Shown here piece by piece: positions 8,416 to 18,646 of a stretch of DNA of 64,000 bases; the first letter of the stretch is position 1, and every line of letters starts with the position of its first letter. Under the pieces are notes generated by a model. The model was given only the letters and a program-made list of their open reading frames with translations. It did not search any database and was not told where the DNA came from. The stretch covers positions 186,001 through 250,000 of the forward strand of contig NZ_SHNN01000005.1 of assembly GCF_026262625.1 (NCBI RefSeq). The letters run 5' to 3'. This DNA comes from Candidatus Litorirhabdus singularis (GTDB lineage: Bacteria; Pseudomonadota; Gammaproteobacteria; Pseudomonadales; Halieaceae). The position numbers and the translations under genes were made by a program.

Positions 8416-9678
8416 TTATATTTTAAAGCGCTTTTTCAGCTTACGTGGTACAGCCACATTTTTCAGGCGGACGTACTGCGGCATGCCGTTCTTATAGGGC
8501 GGATAATCTTCGCCAGCGATAAGCGGGGCCATATACTCACGAGCAGCTTCGGTAATATTGAAACCATCGCGGGTGATGAAGTGGCGTGGCATCATTTTTT
8601 CAACATTGGCGATTTTGTTGAGATCGGCTTCACCAACGCTCCAGCGGTAGCGTTTGCCTTTACCACGCTCGATGGTAGCCATGACAGCGTTCTTGCCTGC
8701 TAGCGCCATATCTACTGCGGCGGCACCTACAGCGTAGGCTTGTTCAACGTCGGTAGAGGAGGCGATGTGTCTTGCTGAGCGCTGCAGGTAGTCGGCCACG
8801 GCCCAGTGGTACTTGTAACCGAATTCGGACTTAATCATTTCGGCCAGTGAGGGTGCTACGCCACCCAGCTGAGCGTGGCCAAAGGCATCGCGCACGCCCG
8901 AGTCGGCCAGGAATGTGCCGTCGGCGTACTGGGCGCCTTCAGAGGCAACAATTACGCAGTAGCCGTAGCGCTTGACGCAGCGTTGCACACGTTTGAGAAA
9001 CTTTTCGCGATTAAACGCGATTTCGGGGAACAGAATGATGTGGGGCGCATCGCCTTCCTGTTCCGAAGCTAGCCCACCGGCGGCGGCAATCCAGCCTGCG
9101 TGGCGACCCATGGCCTCGAGAATAAATACTTTGGTTGAAGTCTCACACATGCTGGCAACGTCCAGCGCTGCCTCGCGAGTGGATACTGCAATGTATTTGG
9201 CCACTGAACCAAAGCCAGGACAGTTGTCGGTCAGCGGCAGGTCGTTATCGATGGTCTTGGGAATATGAATTGCCTGTACCGGGTAGCCCAGTGTCGCGCT
9301 CAGCTGAGAGACTTTGAGACAGGTGTCAGCGGAGTCGCCGCCGCCGTTGTAAAAGAAGTAGCCAATATTGTGGGCGCGGAAGACGTCGATGAGACGTTCG
9401 TACTCGGCACGATTCTCCTCAATGCTTTGCAATTTGTGGCGGCAGGAGCCAAAGGCGCCGGACGGCGTGTGCCTGAGCGCGCTAATGGCTTTGGCAGATT
9501 CCTTGCTGGTATCAATCAGGTCTTCGCGCAGGGCACCAATAATGCCATTGCGTCCAGCCAAGACTTTGCCTATCTTGCCACGGTGCTGGCGGGCGGTTTC
9601 AATGACGCCACAGGCGCTGGCGTTTATTACTGAGGTTACGCCACCGGACTGGGCGTAAAAAGCATTTTTAACTGTCAT
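8416..9678 (-). CDS. pfp: Pyrophosphate-dependent 6-phosphofructokinase
   Basis: A 420-residue phosphofructokinase of the PPi-using type. It interconverts fructose-6-phosphate and fructose-1,6-bisphosphate with PPi/Pi, so it works in glycolysis and gluconeogenesis. The phosphoryl donor site reads GGGDS (residues 112-116); an Asp at the fourth place blocks ATP, where ATP enzymes have GGDGS. The catalytic motif is PKTIDND (140-146), with the Lys typical of PPi-PFKs. MGRHAGW binds the sugar phosphate. ATG 9678 is preceded in frame by TTG 9681; ATG is preferred. hppA, also a PPi enzyme, lies about 2 kb away on the other strand. Confidence 0.92.
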   Translation of the reverse strand: MTVKNAFYAQSGGVTSVINASACGVIETARQHRGKIGKVLAGRNGIIGALREDLIDTSKESAKAISALRHTPSGAFGSCRHKLQSIEENRAEYERLIDVFRAHNIGYFFYNGGGDSADTCLKVSQLSATLGYPVQAIHIPKTIDNDLPLTDNCPGFGSVAKYIAVSTREAALDVASMCETSTKVFILEAMGRHAGWIAAAGGLASEQEGDAPHIILFPEIAFNREKFLKRVQRCVKRYGYCVIVASEGAQYADGTFLADSGVRDAFGHAQLGGVAPSLAEMIKSEFGYKYHWAVADYLQRSARHIASSTDVEQAYAVGAAAVDMALAGKNAVMATIERGKGKRYRWSVGEADLNKIANVEKMMPRHFITRDGFNITEAAREYMAPLIAGEDYPPYKNGMPQYVRLKNVAVPRKLKKRFKI

Positions 9679-9794
9679 CAAGCGGTCTCGGGCTATGCAC
9701 GTTTATAGTTCAACATAATACGGTAAACAGCGATAACACGCAGCATTTGGCCACAGTCATCGTGGTACTATTGCCGCTCGAAACAGGGGGTAGT

Positions 9795-11180
9795 TTGAGC
9801 AAGCACATTCATATTTTGGGTATCTGCGGTACCTTTATGGGCGGCATAGCCCTGTTAGCTCGCGAGCTTGGCTATACGGTCAGCGGCTCCGACGCCAATG
9901 TTTATCCGCCCATGAGCACCCAGTTGGAAAACGCGGGTATAACTTTAATGGAGGGCTATGAACCGGCGCACTTGCAACCGGCGCCCGATGTAGTGGTAGT
10001 GGGTAACGCACTCTCACGCGGTAACCCCGCAGTAGAGTATGTGCTTAACCGCGGTCTACCCTATACCTCCGGACCCCAATGGCTGGCGGAAAATGTGCTG
10101 CGCCAGCGCTGGGTGCTGGCCGTTGCCGGTACCCACGGTAAGACCAGTACTAGTAGCCTTTTAGCGTGGCTGTTGGAACAGGCAGATATGTCGCCGGGTT
10201 TTCTGATCGGTGGCGTGCCAGCTAACTTTGGTGTGTCGGCGAGACTGGGTGAGTCGGACTTCTTCGTAGTAGAAGCCGATGAATACGACACGGCTTTTTT
10301 CGACAAACGCTCAAAATTTGTTCACTACCACCCGCGCACGGTGTGCCTTAACAATCTGGAATTTGACCACGCCGATATTTTCGCGGATCTGGATGCCATC
10401 AAGACTCAATTTCACCACCTGTTGCGCACGGTGCCCGGAGAAGGATTGGTTGTCTATCGAGGCGGCGATGCTGCTCTGGCCGACGTTCTGGAGCTTGGCT
10501 GCTGGTCTGGTCAGGCGAGCTTTGCGGTCGATCAAGAAGCAGACTGGCGGGCGCAGCCGATTGCAGCCGATGCCACTGAGTTCAGCCTGCATCATGGGCC
10601 TGAGCAAGTTACTGCGCGTTGGAGTCAGACCGGGCAACACAGTATGGAAAACGCGCTGGCAGCAGTAGCCGCTGCTCATCATGTGGGCGTACCGCTGGGA
10701 GTATCTGTTGAAGGCCTGGCAAGCTTTACCGGTGTCAAACGCCGCATGGAGTTGCTGGCGGAAGTCAGCGGTATTGCCGTATACGATGACTTCGCGCATC
10801 ATCCCACCGCCATCGCTACGACTCTGGCCGGAATGCGGGCGCGAGTTGGTGATGGCCGCATTTTGGTGTTGCTGGAGCCGCGCTCAAATACTATGCGTCT
10901 GGGGCAGCACCGCGCGCAGCTGGCGGCATCAACCGAACAAGCTGATGAAGTGTTTTGGTATCAGCCCCCCGGCCTCGACTGGGATCTACAAACAGTGGTT
11001 GACGGATCAGCGGTTACTTCCCATTTGTGCTCGGACACACAGACGATGGTTGATCAAGTTGTGGCTGCAAGTCGAGCCGGAGACCAGATCGTTATCATGA
11101 GTAATGGCGGCTTTGACGGTGTCCACCAGAAGTTGATTGCGGCGTTGCGCCGCGCAGAAAATATCGCCCACAAGGAGTAA
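9795..11180 (+). CDS. mpl: UDP-N-acetylmuramate:L-alanyl-gamma-D-glutamyl-meso-diaminopimelate ligase
   Basis: A Mur-ligase family enzyme of cell-wall recycling that joins the recycled tripeptide L-Ala-D-Glu-mDAP to UDP-MurNAc in the cytoplasm. It starts with the Rossmann segment KHIHILGICGTFMGG and has the ATP P-loop AGTHGKTST at about residues 111-119. EADEYDTAFFDKRSKF and the late DDFAHHPTAI are typical for Mpl/MurC. The start chosen is TTG 9795, preceded by CAGGGGGTAG as a strong ribosome binding site; an in-frame TTG at 9747 would add 16 residues but lacks such a site. It is the first gene of a compact operon with the RND transporter (7-base gap) and the LON-domain protein. Confidence 0.93.
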   Translation: MSKHIHILGICGTFMGGIALLARELGYTVSGSDANVYPPMSTQLENAGITLMEGYEPAHLQPAPDVVVVGNALSRGNPAVEYVLNRGLPYTSGPQWLAENVLRQRWVLAVAGTHGKTSTSSLLAWLLEQADMSPGFLIGGVPANFGVSARLGESDFFVVEADEYDTAFFDKRSKFVHYHPRTVCLNNLEFDHADIFADLDAIKTQFHHLLRTVPGEGLVVYRGGDAALADVLELGCWSGQASFAVDQEADWRAQPIAADATEFSLHHGPEQVTARWSQTGQHSMENALAAVAAAHHVGVPLGVSVEGLASFTGVKRRMELLAEVSGIAVYDDFAHHPTAIATTLAGMRARVGDGRILVLLEPRSNTMRLGQHRAQLAASTEQADEVFWYQPPGLDWDLQTVVDGSAVTSHLCSDTQTMVDQVVAASRAGDQIVIMSNGGFDGVHQKLIAALRRAENIAHKE

Positions 11181-11187
11181 GTCTGGA

Positions 11188-13758
11188 ATGTCTTCCACGG
11201 TAGCTGCACTCTACGAGCGCCTCGTTCTGCGTCACCCGCTGATTAGTCTGGTGCTGTGCGCGCTGGTCATTGGCGCTCTGGCATCGCAACTGGGTAATTT
11301 GAAGTTGGATGCCTCCTCGGACTCGCTGGTACTGGAGGGTGATGCTGACCTGCAGTTTTTTCGTGATGTCGCCAAAGAATATGAATCCGAAGAGTTTCTG
11401 GTTATTACCTATCGCCCGGGCGGCGACCTGCTGGGTGATGAGTCGCTGGCTACGATTGGCGGCCTACGTGATGAACTGGTGCAACTGGATGGCGTGTCCT
11501 CGGTACTGACCATTCTCGATGTACCGTTGCTGCAAAGCCCGCCTGTGTCGTTATCAGATGTCACCGGTAGTGACGGCATGCCAACCCTGGAAGACCCTGG
11601 CATCGATCGCGAATTGGTGCGCGAAGAATTTCGTACCAGTCCCATTTATCACCAACTGTTGGTGAGCCCTGACGGCACCACAGCCGCTATTCAGGTCAAT
11701 CTGGAACCCGATGAAAAGTATCGGGAACTGTTGCAGCGGCGTGAAGACCTGCGCAGCAAACGCGCCGACGCCGGGCTTGATCAGTCTGAGCAGGAGGAAT
11801 TGAGCCGGGTCGAAAAGGAGTTTAAGGCCTATTCGTCACTGGTCAGTGAGCGCCAGAGCCAGCTCGTAGAAACCGTGCGCCAAGTAGTTGCACCGTACCG
11901 CGCCGGTGCTGATTTGTTCGTCGGCGGCGTGCCCATGATTGCCGCAGATATGGTCAGCTTTGTGCGTAGCGATCTGGTCACCTTTGGTAGCGGTATTCTG
12001 TTGTTTGTGGTGGTAGTGCTGGCCATAATCTTCCGCCAGCCGCGCTTTGTACTTATACCGATGATTACCTGTATTGCGACCGCCACCTTCATGTTGGGTC
12101 TGCTGGCTACGCTGGACTGGCGCATGACTGTGATTTCCTCCAACTTTGTAGCGCTGCTGCTGATCACCACACTTGCCATTACTATTCACCTGATGGTGCG
12201 CTATCGCGAGTTGCAACTGGATAATCCGGATACCAGCCAGTTTCAGCTGGTTATGGATACGGTGCGTTTGATGGCCATTCCGTGTCTATATACATCACTC
12301 ACAACCGCTGTAGCATTTGTGTCGCTGGTCGTTAGTGGACTGCGCCCGGTAATGGACTTTGGCTGGATGATGACAGTGGGACTTGGCGTAGCCTTGGTGC
12401 TGACCTTTATTATTCTGCCGTGCCTGATGGTACTGCTGCCCAAGGGTCGCCCGGCCAACAGTGATTCACGCCACAGCGGCCTCACGGTTTACTTTGCGGG
12501 CGTCACCGAAAAGCGCGGCGGCGCCATTATTGCAGTGGCTTTGTTAATGTTGTGTGTCAGCGTGGCTGGCATCAGCCAGCTTAAAGTTGAGAATCGATTT
12601 ATTGATTATTTTTCCGATACCACCGAGATATATCAGGGCATGGAGCTGCTGGACGCCCAGCTCGGCGGCACCATTCCGCTGGATATTATTATTGATTTGG
12701 AGGAGGAAGAAGACTTTGTGCCGCCGCCCATGGTGATCGAAGAACGCACTGCCAGTGCCGCGGATACTGCTGCTGATGCAGCGTTTGAAGACGAGTTTGA
12801 AGACGAGTGGGCCGACGACTGGGAAGACGACAGCGGTTTTGATGAGTCGCCCGGCGGCGAGTCTTTTCAGCAGAGCTATTGGTTTACCGTGCGCGGTATG
12901 GAAAAGCTGGAAGCCATTCATAACTACATTGATTCTCTGCCAGAGACCGGCAAAGTGTTGTCACTGGCGACCACATACGCGGTGGTGAAAAATCTGTTGG
13001 GTGAAGATGTAGGTGATGTAGAACTGGCGCTGGTGCAAAAGAGTTTGCCTGCCGACATTGCTGAGATTGTGGTTGACCCTTACTACTCGGAGAGTCTAGA
13101 CCAGGCGCGTATTTCGTTGCGAGTTAAGGAAACCAGTCAGGAGTTGCGTCGCAATCAGTTTCTTATAGATCTGCGTCAGCACTTGGTTGAAGACATGGGC
13201 TTGCAGCCGGATAAGGTTCGCTTTACCGGTATGTTGGTGTTGTATAACAACGTTCTGCAGAGCCTGTTCAAGTCGCAGATTCTGACCTTGGGCGCTGTTT
13301 TTATTGCCATTTTGATCATGTTTCTGGTGCTGTTCCGGTCACTGTGGCTGGCGCTGATTGCGATTGGTCCCAACTTGTTGGCAGCAGGCATAGTGCTTGG
13401 CGGCATGGGCATTGCGGGAATTCCGCTTGATATTATGACGATCACCATTGCCGCTATTGTGGTGGGTATTGGCGTCGATCATGCTATTCACTACGTGCAT
13501 CGTTTCAAACGTGAGTTTCCGCTCGACCGCAATTACGTGGCCACTATGTATCGCTGCCACGAGAGTATTGGTCGAGCCATGTACTACACCTCGATCACAG
13601 TGATTGTCGGCTTTTCGATTCTGGCGCTATCCAATTTCACGCCCAGTATCTACTTCGGCTTGCTAACCGGGCTGGCTATGTTTGCCTCGGTGTTAGGCTC
13701 ACTAATGTTGCTGCCTAAGCTGATTATTCTGTTCAAGCCATTGGGCCCGCAGTCCTAA
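11188..13758 (+). CDS. RND superfamily (MMPL-type) transporter
   Basis: An 856-residue inner-membrane protein with two repeats, each one helix, a large periplasmic loop and five clustered helices (helices near residues 13-33, 265-430, then 450-470 and 700-850). This is the RND/MMPL architecture for export of lipids or hydrophobic compounds; the substrate is unknown. The second loop contains a very acidic insert (about residues 532-557, EDEFEDEWADDWEDD) that is unusual for the family. ATG 11188 was chosen because GGAG lies seven bases upstream and the preceding codons overlap mpl. The stop TAA abuts the ATG of the next gene. Confidence 0.85.
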   Translation: MSSTVAALYERLVLRHPLISLVLCALVIGALASQLGNLKLDASSDSLVLEGDADLQFFRDVAKEYESEEFLVITYRPGGDLLGDESLATIGGLRDELVQLDGVSSVLTILDVPLLQSPPVSLSDVTGSDGMPTLEDPGIDRELVREEFRTSPIYHQLLVSPDGTTAAIQVNLEPDEKYRELLQRREDLRSKRADAGLDQSEQEELSRVEKEFKAYSSLVSERQSQLVETVRQVVAPYRAGADLFVGGVPMIAADMVSFVRSDLVTFGSGILLFVVVVLAIIFRQPRFVLIPMITCIATATFMLGLLATLDWRMTVISSNFVALLLITTLAITIHLMVRYRELQLDNPDTSQFQLVMDTVRLMAIPCLYTSLTTAVAFVSLVVSGLRPVMDFGWMMTVGLGVALVLTFIILPCLMVLLPKGRPANSDSRHSGLTVYFAGVTEKRGGAIIAVALLMLCVSVAGISQLKVENRFIDYFSDTTEIYQGMELLDAQLGGTIPLDIIIDLEEEEDFVPPPMVIEERTASAADTAADAAFEDEFEDEWADDWEDDSGFDESPGGESFQQSYWFTVRGMEKLEAIHNYIDSLPETGKVLSLATTYAVVKNLLGEDVGDVELALVQKSLPADIAEIVVDPYYSESLDQARISLRVKETSQELRRNQFLIDLRQHLVEDMGLQPDKVRFTGMLVLYNNVLQSLFKSQILTLGAVFIAILIMFLVLFRSLWLALIAIGPNLLAAGIVLGGMGIAGIPLDIMTITIAAIVVGIGVDHAIHYVHRFKREFPLDRNYVATMYRCHESIGRAMYYTSITVIVGFSILALSNFTPSIYFGLLTGLAMFASVLGSLMLLPKLIILFKPLGPQS

Positions 13759-14352
13759 ATGCAGAGCTTATCGCTATTTCCGCTGGGCTCGGTGTTGTTT
13801 CCGGGTGGTCGCATGCCGCTGCGTATTTTCGAGCAGCGCTACCTCGACCTGGTGCGTCAATGCCTGAAGCAGGATGAGGACTTCGGCATGGTCTGGATTA
13901 CCAGCGGTTCAGAGATTTCTCAGCCAGAGGGTATGGCACCTGAGTTGGCGGCGGTGGGTACCACGGCGCGGATTGTCGATTGGGACGCGCTGCCTAACGG
14001 TCTCTTGGGGGTTACGGTCGAGGGCGGCGAGCGCTTTCGCCTGCGGGCATCGCAACCTCGGGCAGACAAACTGGTCATCGGCGAGGTAGAACTGCTGCCA
14101 GCACCGATAGCGCAGCCGTTGCCAGATTCAGCCGACTCGCTATTGGAAGTGCTGGTTAACCTGGAACATCATCCACACGTGCAGAGATTGGGTATTACGA
14201 CGGATCATGCCAACGCCTGGGAGGTGTGCTGGACGTTGGCGCAGCTGCTGCCAGTTGAAGAGGATATCAAGTACCGGATACTTGCATGCCCCACGTTGGA
14301 AGACACTATTGAGCTGCTCGACGCCGCGTTGAACGAACTGGGCGGCGACTGA
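13759..14352 (+). CDS. LON peptidase substrate-binding (N-terminal) domain protein
   Basis: A stand-alone LON N-terminal domain of 197 residues with no ATPase or protease part. The start LSLFPLGSVLFPGGRMPLRIFEQRYLDLV is the typical first strand-loop block; EDFGMVWI and an alpha-helical C-terminus (LLPVEEDIKYRIL) follow. Such proteins probably bind peptides or act as quality-control adaptors; their exact role is not established. The ATG directly follows the stop of the RND gene, so translation is likely coupled. Confidence 0.88.
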   Translation: MQSLSLFPLGSVLFPGGRMPLRIFEQRYLDLVRQCLKQDEDFGMVWITSGSEISQPEGMAPELAAVGTTARIVDWDALPNGLLGVTVEGGERFRLRASQPRADKLVIGEVELLPAPIAQPLPDSADSLLEVLVNLEHHPHVQRLGITTDHANAWEVCWTLAQLLPVEEDIKYRILACPTLEDTIELLDAALNELGGD

Positions 14353-14374
14353 TACCAGTCTGCGCAGTGCACTA

Positions 14375-14995
14375 CTAGTCGATCGCAGGCATCCAACCGC
14401 CGAGATCCTTCCAGCGGTTTACGATCGTGCAGAACAACTCGGCGGTTTTGTTGGCATCGTATTCCGCGGCGTGAGCTTCGTTATTATCAAACTCAATGTG
14501 GGCTTGCTCACAGGCCTTGGCGAGTACCGTTTGACCGAAAGCCAGGCCGGCTAAGGTCGCCGTGTCAAAGAATGAAAACGGATGAAACGGGTTGCGCTTG
14601 ATGCTGCAGCGCTCTACTGCAGCATTGATAAAGCCAGCGTCAAAATGCGCGTTATGGCCAACCAGAATAGCGCGGGTGCATTCCTGCTCTTTGAGTTCTC
14701 TGCGAATCACACTAAACAATTCTGCAAGGGCGTCCTTTTCATGCATGGCTTCTCGAAAAGGGTGATAGGGGTCAATGCCGGTGAAGTCGAGCGCAGACTG
14801 TTCGATATTAGCGCCTTCAAAAGGCGCCACGTTGTAGCTATGGCTGGAATGAATGTCCATTTGGCCGCTGGAGTCCATGCGCATCACCGTGCCGGCGATT
14901 TCCAGAACGGCGTCTGTGCTGGCGTTAAAACCGCCGGTTTCAACATCAATAACGATGGGCAGAAAACCGCGAAAGCGGTCGCGTATACGACTCAT
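14375..14995 (-). CDS. rnt: Ribonuclease T
   Basis: A 206-residue DEDDh 3'-5' exonuclease that trims tRNA and other stable RNA 3' ends and single-stranded DNA. Exo motifs are visible: VIDVETGGF (DxE), the central [11 protein letters not shown] (Asp) and the C-terminal [10 protein letters not shown] (His and Asp). ATG 14995 was chosen because it forms a four-base ATGA overlap with the pyrC stop and AGGT lies upstream; an in-frame ATG at 15010 is possible. pyrC and rnt form an operon. Confidence 0.94.
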   Translation of the reverse strand: MSRIRDRFRGFLPIVIDVETGGFNASTDAVLEIAGTVMRMDSSGQMDIHSSHSYNVAPFEGANIEQSALDFTGIDPYHPFREAMHEKDALAELFSVIRRELKEQECTRAILVGHNAHFDAGFINAAVERCSIKRNPFHPFSFFDTATLAGLAFGQTVLAKACEQAHIEFDNNEAHAAEYDANKTAELFCTIVNRWKDLGGWMPAID

Positions 14996-16029
14996 GAGTT
15001 TACCTGCCATTGAAGTTGTTCGCCGGCGCGCAGTGGCGTCAGCGAGCTGTTTCCCAGCACCAGAGAGGCTGGTGCCAGCCAGTTACTGCGTTGCAGCGTG
15101 ATCGTGTCAGTGTTGCGGGGCAGACCGTAGAAGTCCGCCCCATAAAAAGCCGCAAAGGCCTCTAGCTTGTCGAGTGCGCCGGCCTGTTCAAATACCTCTG
15201 CATAAAGTTCCAGAGCCGCATAAGCGGTATAACAGCCAGCGCAGCCGCAGGCAGTTTCTTTGGCGTCGGTGGTGTGTGGCGCCGAGTCGGTACCCAGAAA
15301 GAACTTGGAGTTGCCACTGGTGGCAGCGGTAATCAGCGCCTGTTGATGGCTATTGCGCTTGAGTATAGGCAGGCAGTAATAGTGCGGTCGAATACCGCCA
15401 GCTAGCATGTGGTTGCGATTATAGAGCAGGTGATGAGCTGTAATAGTGGCTGCCACCGTCGCTGGGGCGGATTCTACAAAGGCTACCGCGTCAGCAGTGG
15501 TAATGTGTTCCAGCACCATTTTCAGGGCCGGGAACTGCCTGACAATCGGTCGCAGGTGACGCTCAATAAATACCGCTTCGCGGTCAAAAATGTCAATGTC
15601 GCCGTCTGTTACCTCGCCATGTACCAGCAGCGGCAGGCCGGTAGCTTCCATGGCAGCCAGGGTCGGGTACAGGGCTTCCAGCTCTGCCACACCGGCATCG
15701 GAGTTTGTGGTGGCGCCTGCCGGATACAGTTTGACGGCGTGCACGAAGTCGCTGGCGGCGGCACGTTCTATTTCCGCTGGAGTGGTCTGGTCGGTTAAAT
15801 ACAAGACCATTAGCGGCTCTACCTGGCGTGGCAGATCGCTCATGGCCGCCAAAATGCGTGCTCGATAGGCTTCTGCCTCGGCAACTGTTGTCACTGGGGG
15901 GGTTAAGTTGGGCATGACAATCATGCGCCCAAAGTAACGAGCCATGTCGGCGCAAGTATGGGGCAGGGCGTCGCCGTCTCGCAGGTGAACATGCCAGTCG
16001 TCGGGGCGGGTCAGGGAAATCTCGGTCAC
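14992..16029 (-). CDS. pyrC: Dihydroorotase (class II type)
   Basis: Cyclises carbamoyl-aspartate to dihydroorotate, the third step of pyrimidine synthesis. The binuclear metal site is visible: [10 protein letters not shown] (HxH), the carboxylated lysine in HAVKLYPAG, histidines in LVHGE and LEHITT, and the late Asp in GTDSAPH. The start is set at GTG 16029 ([11 protein letters not shown]), preceded by AAGG; TTG 16047 is an alternative that would add six residues. Length (about 345) matches E. coli PyrC. The stop overlaps the rnt start. Confidence 0.94.
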   Translation of the reverse strand: MTEISLTRPDDWHVHLRDGDALPHTCADMARYFGRMIVMPNLTPPVTTVAEAEAYRARILAAMSDLPRQVEPLMVLYLTDQTTPAEIERAAASDFVHAVKLYPAGATTNSDAGVAELEALYPTLAAMEATGLPLLVHGEVTDGDIDIFDREAVFIERHLRPIVRQFPALKMVLEHITTADAVAFVESAPATVAATITAHHLLYNRNHMLAGGIRPHYYCLPILKRNSHQQALITAATSGNSKFFLGTDSAPHTTDAKETACGCAGCYTAYAALELYAEVFEQAGALDKLEAFAAFYGADFYGLPRNTDTITLQRSNWLAPASLVLGNSSLTPLRAGEQLQWQVNS

Positions 16030-16167
16030 AGGGGGCCTTAACAACAAGATAATGCAGCATGCTACCCGAATCGGGGCGTTGATTGAAGCAAAGCGGCAGC
16101 ACTATAGACTTGATCTCGGGCCGCCTTGTAAAATGCGCCCCCTAATTTGCAGCATCTGGAGCTCAAC

Positions 16168-17397
16168 ATGTCTGATATCAAAAAAGTCGTACTCGCCTAT
16201 TCCGGCGGCCTGGATACGTCGGTGATTGTGCGTTGGTTGCAGGATAACTATGGCTGCGAGGTAGTTACCTTTACTGCAGACATTGGTCAGGGAGAGGAAG
16301 TGGAGCCTGCGCGGGCCAAGGCCGAAGCTCTGGGAATCAAGGAAATCTATATTGACGACCTGCGCGAAGAGTTTGTGCGTGACTTTGTTTTCCCCATGTT
16401 TCGGGCCAACGCCATTTATGAGGGGGAATACCTGCTGGGTACCTCTATTGCCCGTCCGCTGATTGCCAAGCGCCTGATTGAAATTGCCAATGAGACCAAT
16501 GCCGACGCCATCTCCCACGGCGCTACCGGCAAGGGTAATGACCAAGTGCGCTTTGAGCTGGGTGCCTATGCACTAAAGCCCGGTATTCAAGTGATTGCAC
16601 CTTGGCGCGAATGGGACCTGACCTCGCGCGAGTCACTGATGGCTTACTGTAAAGAGCGGGATATTCCGGTGGACTTTGACGGCGGCAAGAAAAAGTCCCC
16701 GTATTCCATGGATGCCAACCTGTTACACATCTCCTACGAAGGCGACATTTTGGAAGACCCTTGGTCAGAGCCAGAAGAAGACATGTGGCGTTGGAGTGTG
16801 AGTCCTGAAGCGGCGCCCGATGAACCCACTTTCCTGGAGCTGGAATACCGCAACGGTGACATCGTGGGTATAGACGGGGAGGCCATGAGTGCGGCAACCG
16901 TACTTGAGACACTTAACAAGGTAGGCGGTGCCAATGGCGTGGGCCGTGCGGATATCGTCGAGAACCGTTATGTAGGTATGAAAGCCCGGGGCTGCTACGA
17001 AACCCCCGGCGGTACCATTATGCTGCGTGCGCACCGGGCCATTGAGTCGATTACGCTAGACCGCGAAGCCGCGCACTTGAAAGATGAGCTGATGCCGCGC
17101 TATGCCTCGCTGATTTACAACGGCTACTGGTGGTCACCCGAGCGCCGCATGCTGCAGGCCGCTATTGACGACACTCAGGGTGTGGTTAATGGGGTAGTAC
17201 GGGTTAAGTTATACAAGGGCAATGTGATTGTGGCGGGACGCAAGTCGCAAGACAGCCTGTTTGATGAAAGCATCGCCACCTTTGAAGACGATGCCGGTGC
17301 ATACGACCAGAAAGACGCAGAGGGCTTTATCAAGCTTAATGCCCTGCGACTGCGCATAGCCGCCAGCAAGGGTCGCAACCCGCTGGACGGCCAGTAG
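16168..17397 (+). CDS. argG: Argininosuccinate synthase
   Basis: A 409-residue cytosolic ligase that joins citrulline and aspartate with ATP in arginine synthesis. The PP-loop [10 protein letters not shown] (residues 9-18), [15 protein letters not shown] and the late [18 protein letters not shown] are all conserved. ATG 16168 is preceded by GGAG seven bases upstream; an in-frame TTG at 16147 is less likely. One base separates its stop from the start of the LOG-family gene, so the two are probably translated together. Confidence 0.97.
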   Translation: MSDIKKVVLAYSGGLDTSVIVRWLQDNYGCEVVTFTADIGQGEEVEPARAKAEALGIKEIYIDDLREEFVRDFVFPMFRANAIYEGEYLLGTSIARPLIAKRLIEIANETNADAISHGATGKGNDQVRFELGAYALKPGIQVIAPWREWDLTSRESLMAYCKERDIPVDFDGGKKKSPYSMDANLLHISYEGDILEDPWSEPEEDMWRWSVSPEAAPDEPTFLELEYRNGDIVGIDGEAMSAATVLETLNKVGGANGVGRADIVENRYVGMKARGCYETPGGTIMLRAHRAIESITLDREAAHLKDELMPRYASLIYNGYWWSPERRMLQAAIDDTQGVVNGVVRVKLYKGNVIVAGRKSQDSLFDESIATFEDDAGAYDQKDAEGFIKLNALRLRIAASKGRNPLDGQ

Positions 17398-17398
17398 C

Positions 17399-17980
17399 TT
17401 GCAAACCGTCAGCGTTTTTTGCGGGTCCAGCTTTGGCACCAACTCCGAATATCGCAGCGCGGCTACTGTGCTGGGTAGGGAGATTGCCAGTCGCGGCATG
17501 ACGCTGGTTTACGGCGGGGGTCATGTTGGCCTGATGGGCGCTATTGCCGATGCGGCGTTGGCAGCGGGCGGTAAAGTGATTGGCGTGATTCCGACGGATA
17601 TTGCGGAGCATGAAGTGCAGCACGATACATTGACCGAACTGCATGTTGTGGACTCTATGCACGAACGCAAGATGCGTATGGCCAAGCTGTCTGACGGTAT
17701 GATTGCCATGCCCGGTGGTCTGGGTACATTGGAAGAGATATTTGAGGTCTGGACCTGGGCCCAGTTGGGTTTTCATGGCAAGCCCTGTGCCATGCTCAAT
17801 GTGGCGGGCTATTACGATGGGCTGTTGGCCTTTTTGGATCGCTCGGTGAGCGAGGGTTTTGTGAAGCAGGTGCACCGCGATATGCTGTACACCGGCATTG
17901 AGCCTGCAGCCATGCTGGACTGGATGAACGAGTATCAGCCCGAACCAGACCACCTGTGGCGTGACCTGGACCGCAGCTGA
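17399..17980 (+). CDS. LOG-family Rossmann protein (TIGR00730), nucleotide 5'-monophosphate phosphoribohydrolase
   Basis: A 193-residue LOG-family protein. It shows SVFCGSSFG at the N-terminus, the key motif PGGLGTLEE (PGGxGTxxE) and HERKMRMAKL with the conserved Arg. Characterised relatives remove ribose-5-phosphate from cytokinin ribotides or from AMP/CMP-type nucleotides, so the bacterial role is probably nucleotide salvage. Start is TTG 17399, almost joined to argG. Confidence 0.9.
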   Translation: MQTVSVFCGSSFGTNSEYRSAATVLGREIASRGMTLVYGGGHVGLMGAIADAALAAGGKVIGVIPTDIAEHEVQHDTLTELHVVDSMHERKMRMAKLSDGMIAMPGGLGTLEEIFEVWTWAQLGFHGKPCAMLNVAGYYDGLLAFLDRSVSEGFVKQVHRDMLYTGIEPAAMLDWMNEYQPEPDHLWRDLDRS

Positions 17981-18046
17981 ATACGCTGTGAACGACAACA
18001 GCGCTCTACAAATGCGCCCGACAACAGCAACCGCGGAGAATGAGCG

Positions 18047-18559
18047 ATGGAAGAGTTTTTGGCCAAGCAAGCCATAGCCGAACTGGTGTTGACCTATTGT
18101 CGGGCCATTGATCGCCGTGATTTTGAGTTGTTGGGTAGCCTGTATACGGCGGATTCAACTGATGACCACGGTGCTCTGTTCAGTGGCACCGGCGCCGGCT
18201 ACGTGGCCTGGGTGCCAAGTATCCTTGAGCACATGTTGGTGACCTCGCACCAGGTGTCTAATCACCTGATAGTGGTGGACGGTGATTATGCGGAAGGTGA
18301 GGTCTATATTCAGGCTTACCACCTGACCCGCGATTCTGGCGGGCAACTGGTAAAAATTATTGGTGGCGGGCGTTACCTGGACCACTACGCCTGTGAGCAG
18401 GGCCGCTGGTTGTTTGCGCATCGTAAAATAGTCGCCGACTATGACCTGCGACTGCCAGCCGGGCCGCAGGATGACGAATTGATGGCCGGTACCAATCGCG
18501 GCGGTCACGGCGACGCTGACCCCTCTGCCAGCTTCTTCAAACTGCTGGGTAAGGCGTAG
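18047..18559 (+). CDS. SnoaL/NTF2-like fold protein
   Basis: A 170-residue protein with the cone-fold pattern of SnoaL-like domains: N-terminal AIAELVLTYCRAIDRRDFELL, then an acidic YTADSTDDHG and a long beta region ending RWLFAHRKIVADYDL. Such proteins may be isomerases, dehydratases or binding proteins, and they are frequent in steroid and aromatic degraders. The same Asp-His neighbourhood (DDHG) is common in SnoaL_4 enzymes. GGAGAATGAGCG precedes ATG 18047. The partner or substrate is unknown. Confidence 0.75.
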   Translation: MEEFLAKQAIAELVLTYCRAIDRRDFELLGSLYTADSTDDHGALFSGTGAGYVAWVPSILEHMLVTSHQVSNHLIVVDGDYAEGEVYIQAYHLTRDSGGQLVKIIGGGRYLDHYACEQGRWLFAHRKIVADYDLRLPAGPQDDELMAGTNRGGHGDADPSASFFKLLGKA

Positions 18560-18646
18560 GCTTTTACGGTAGTAAATCACTGGCTTCCTGCCGCCACTGC
18601 CGTAGAATTACGGCGATAGTTACCCGGTTCCGCAGGAGATACCCAC

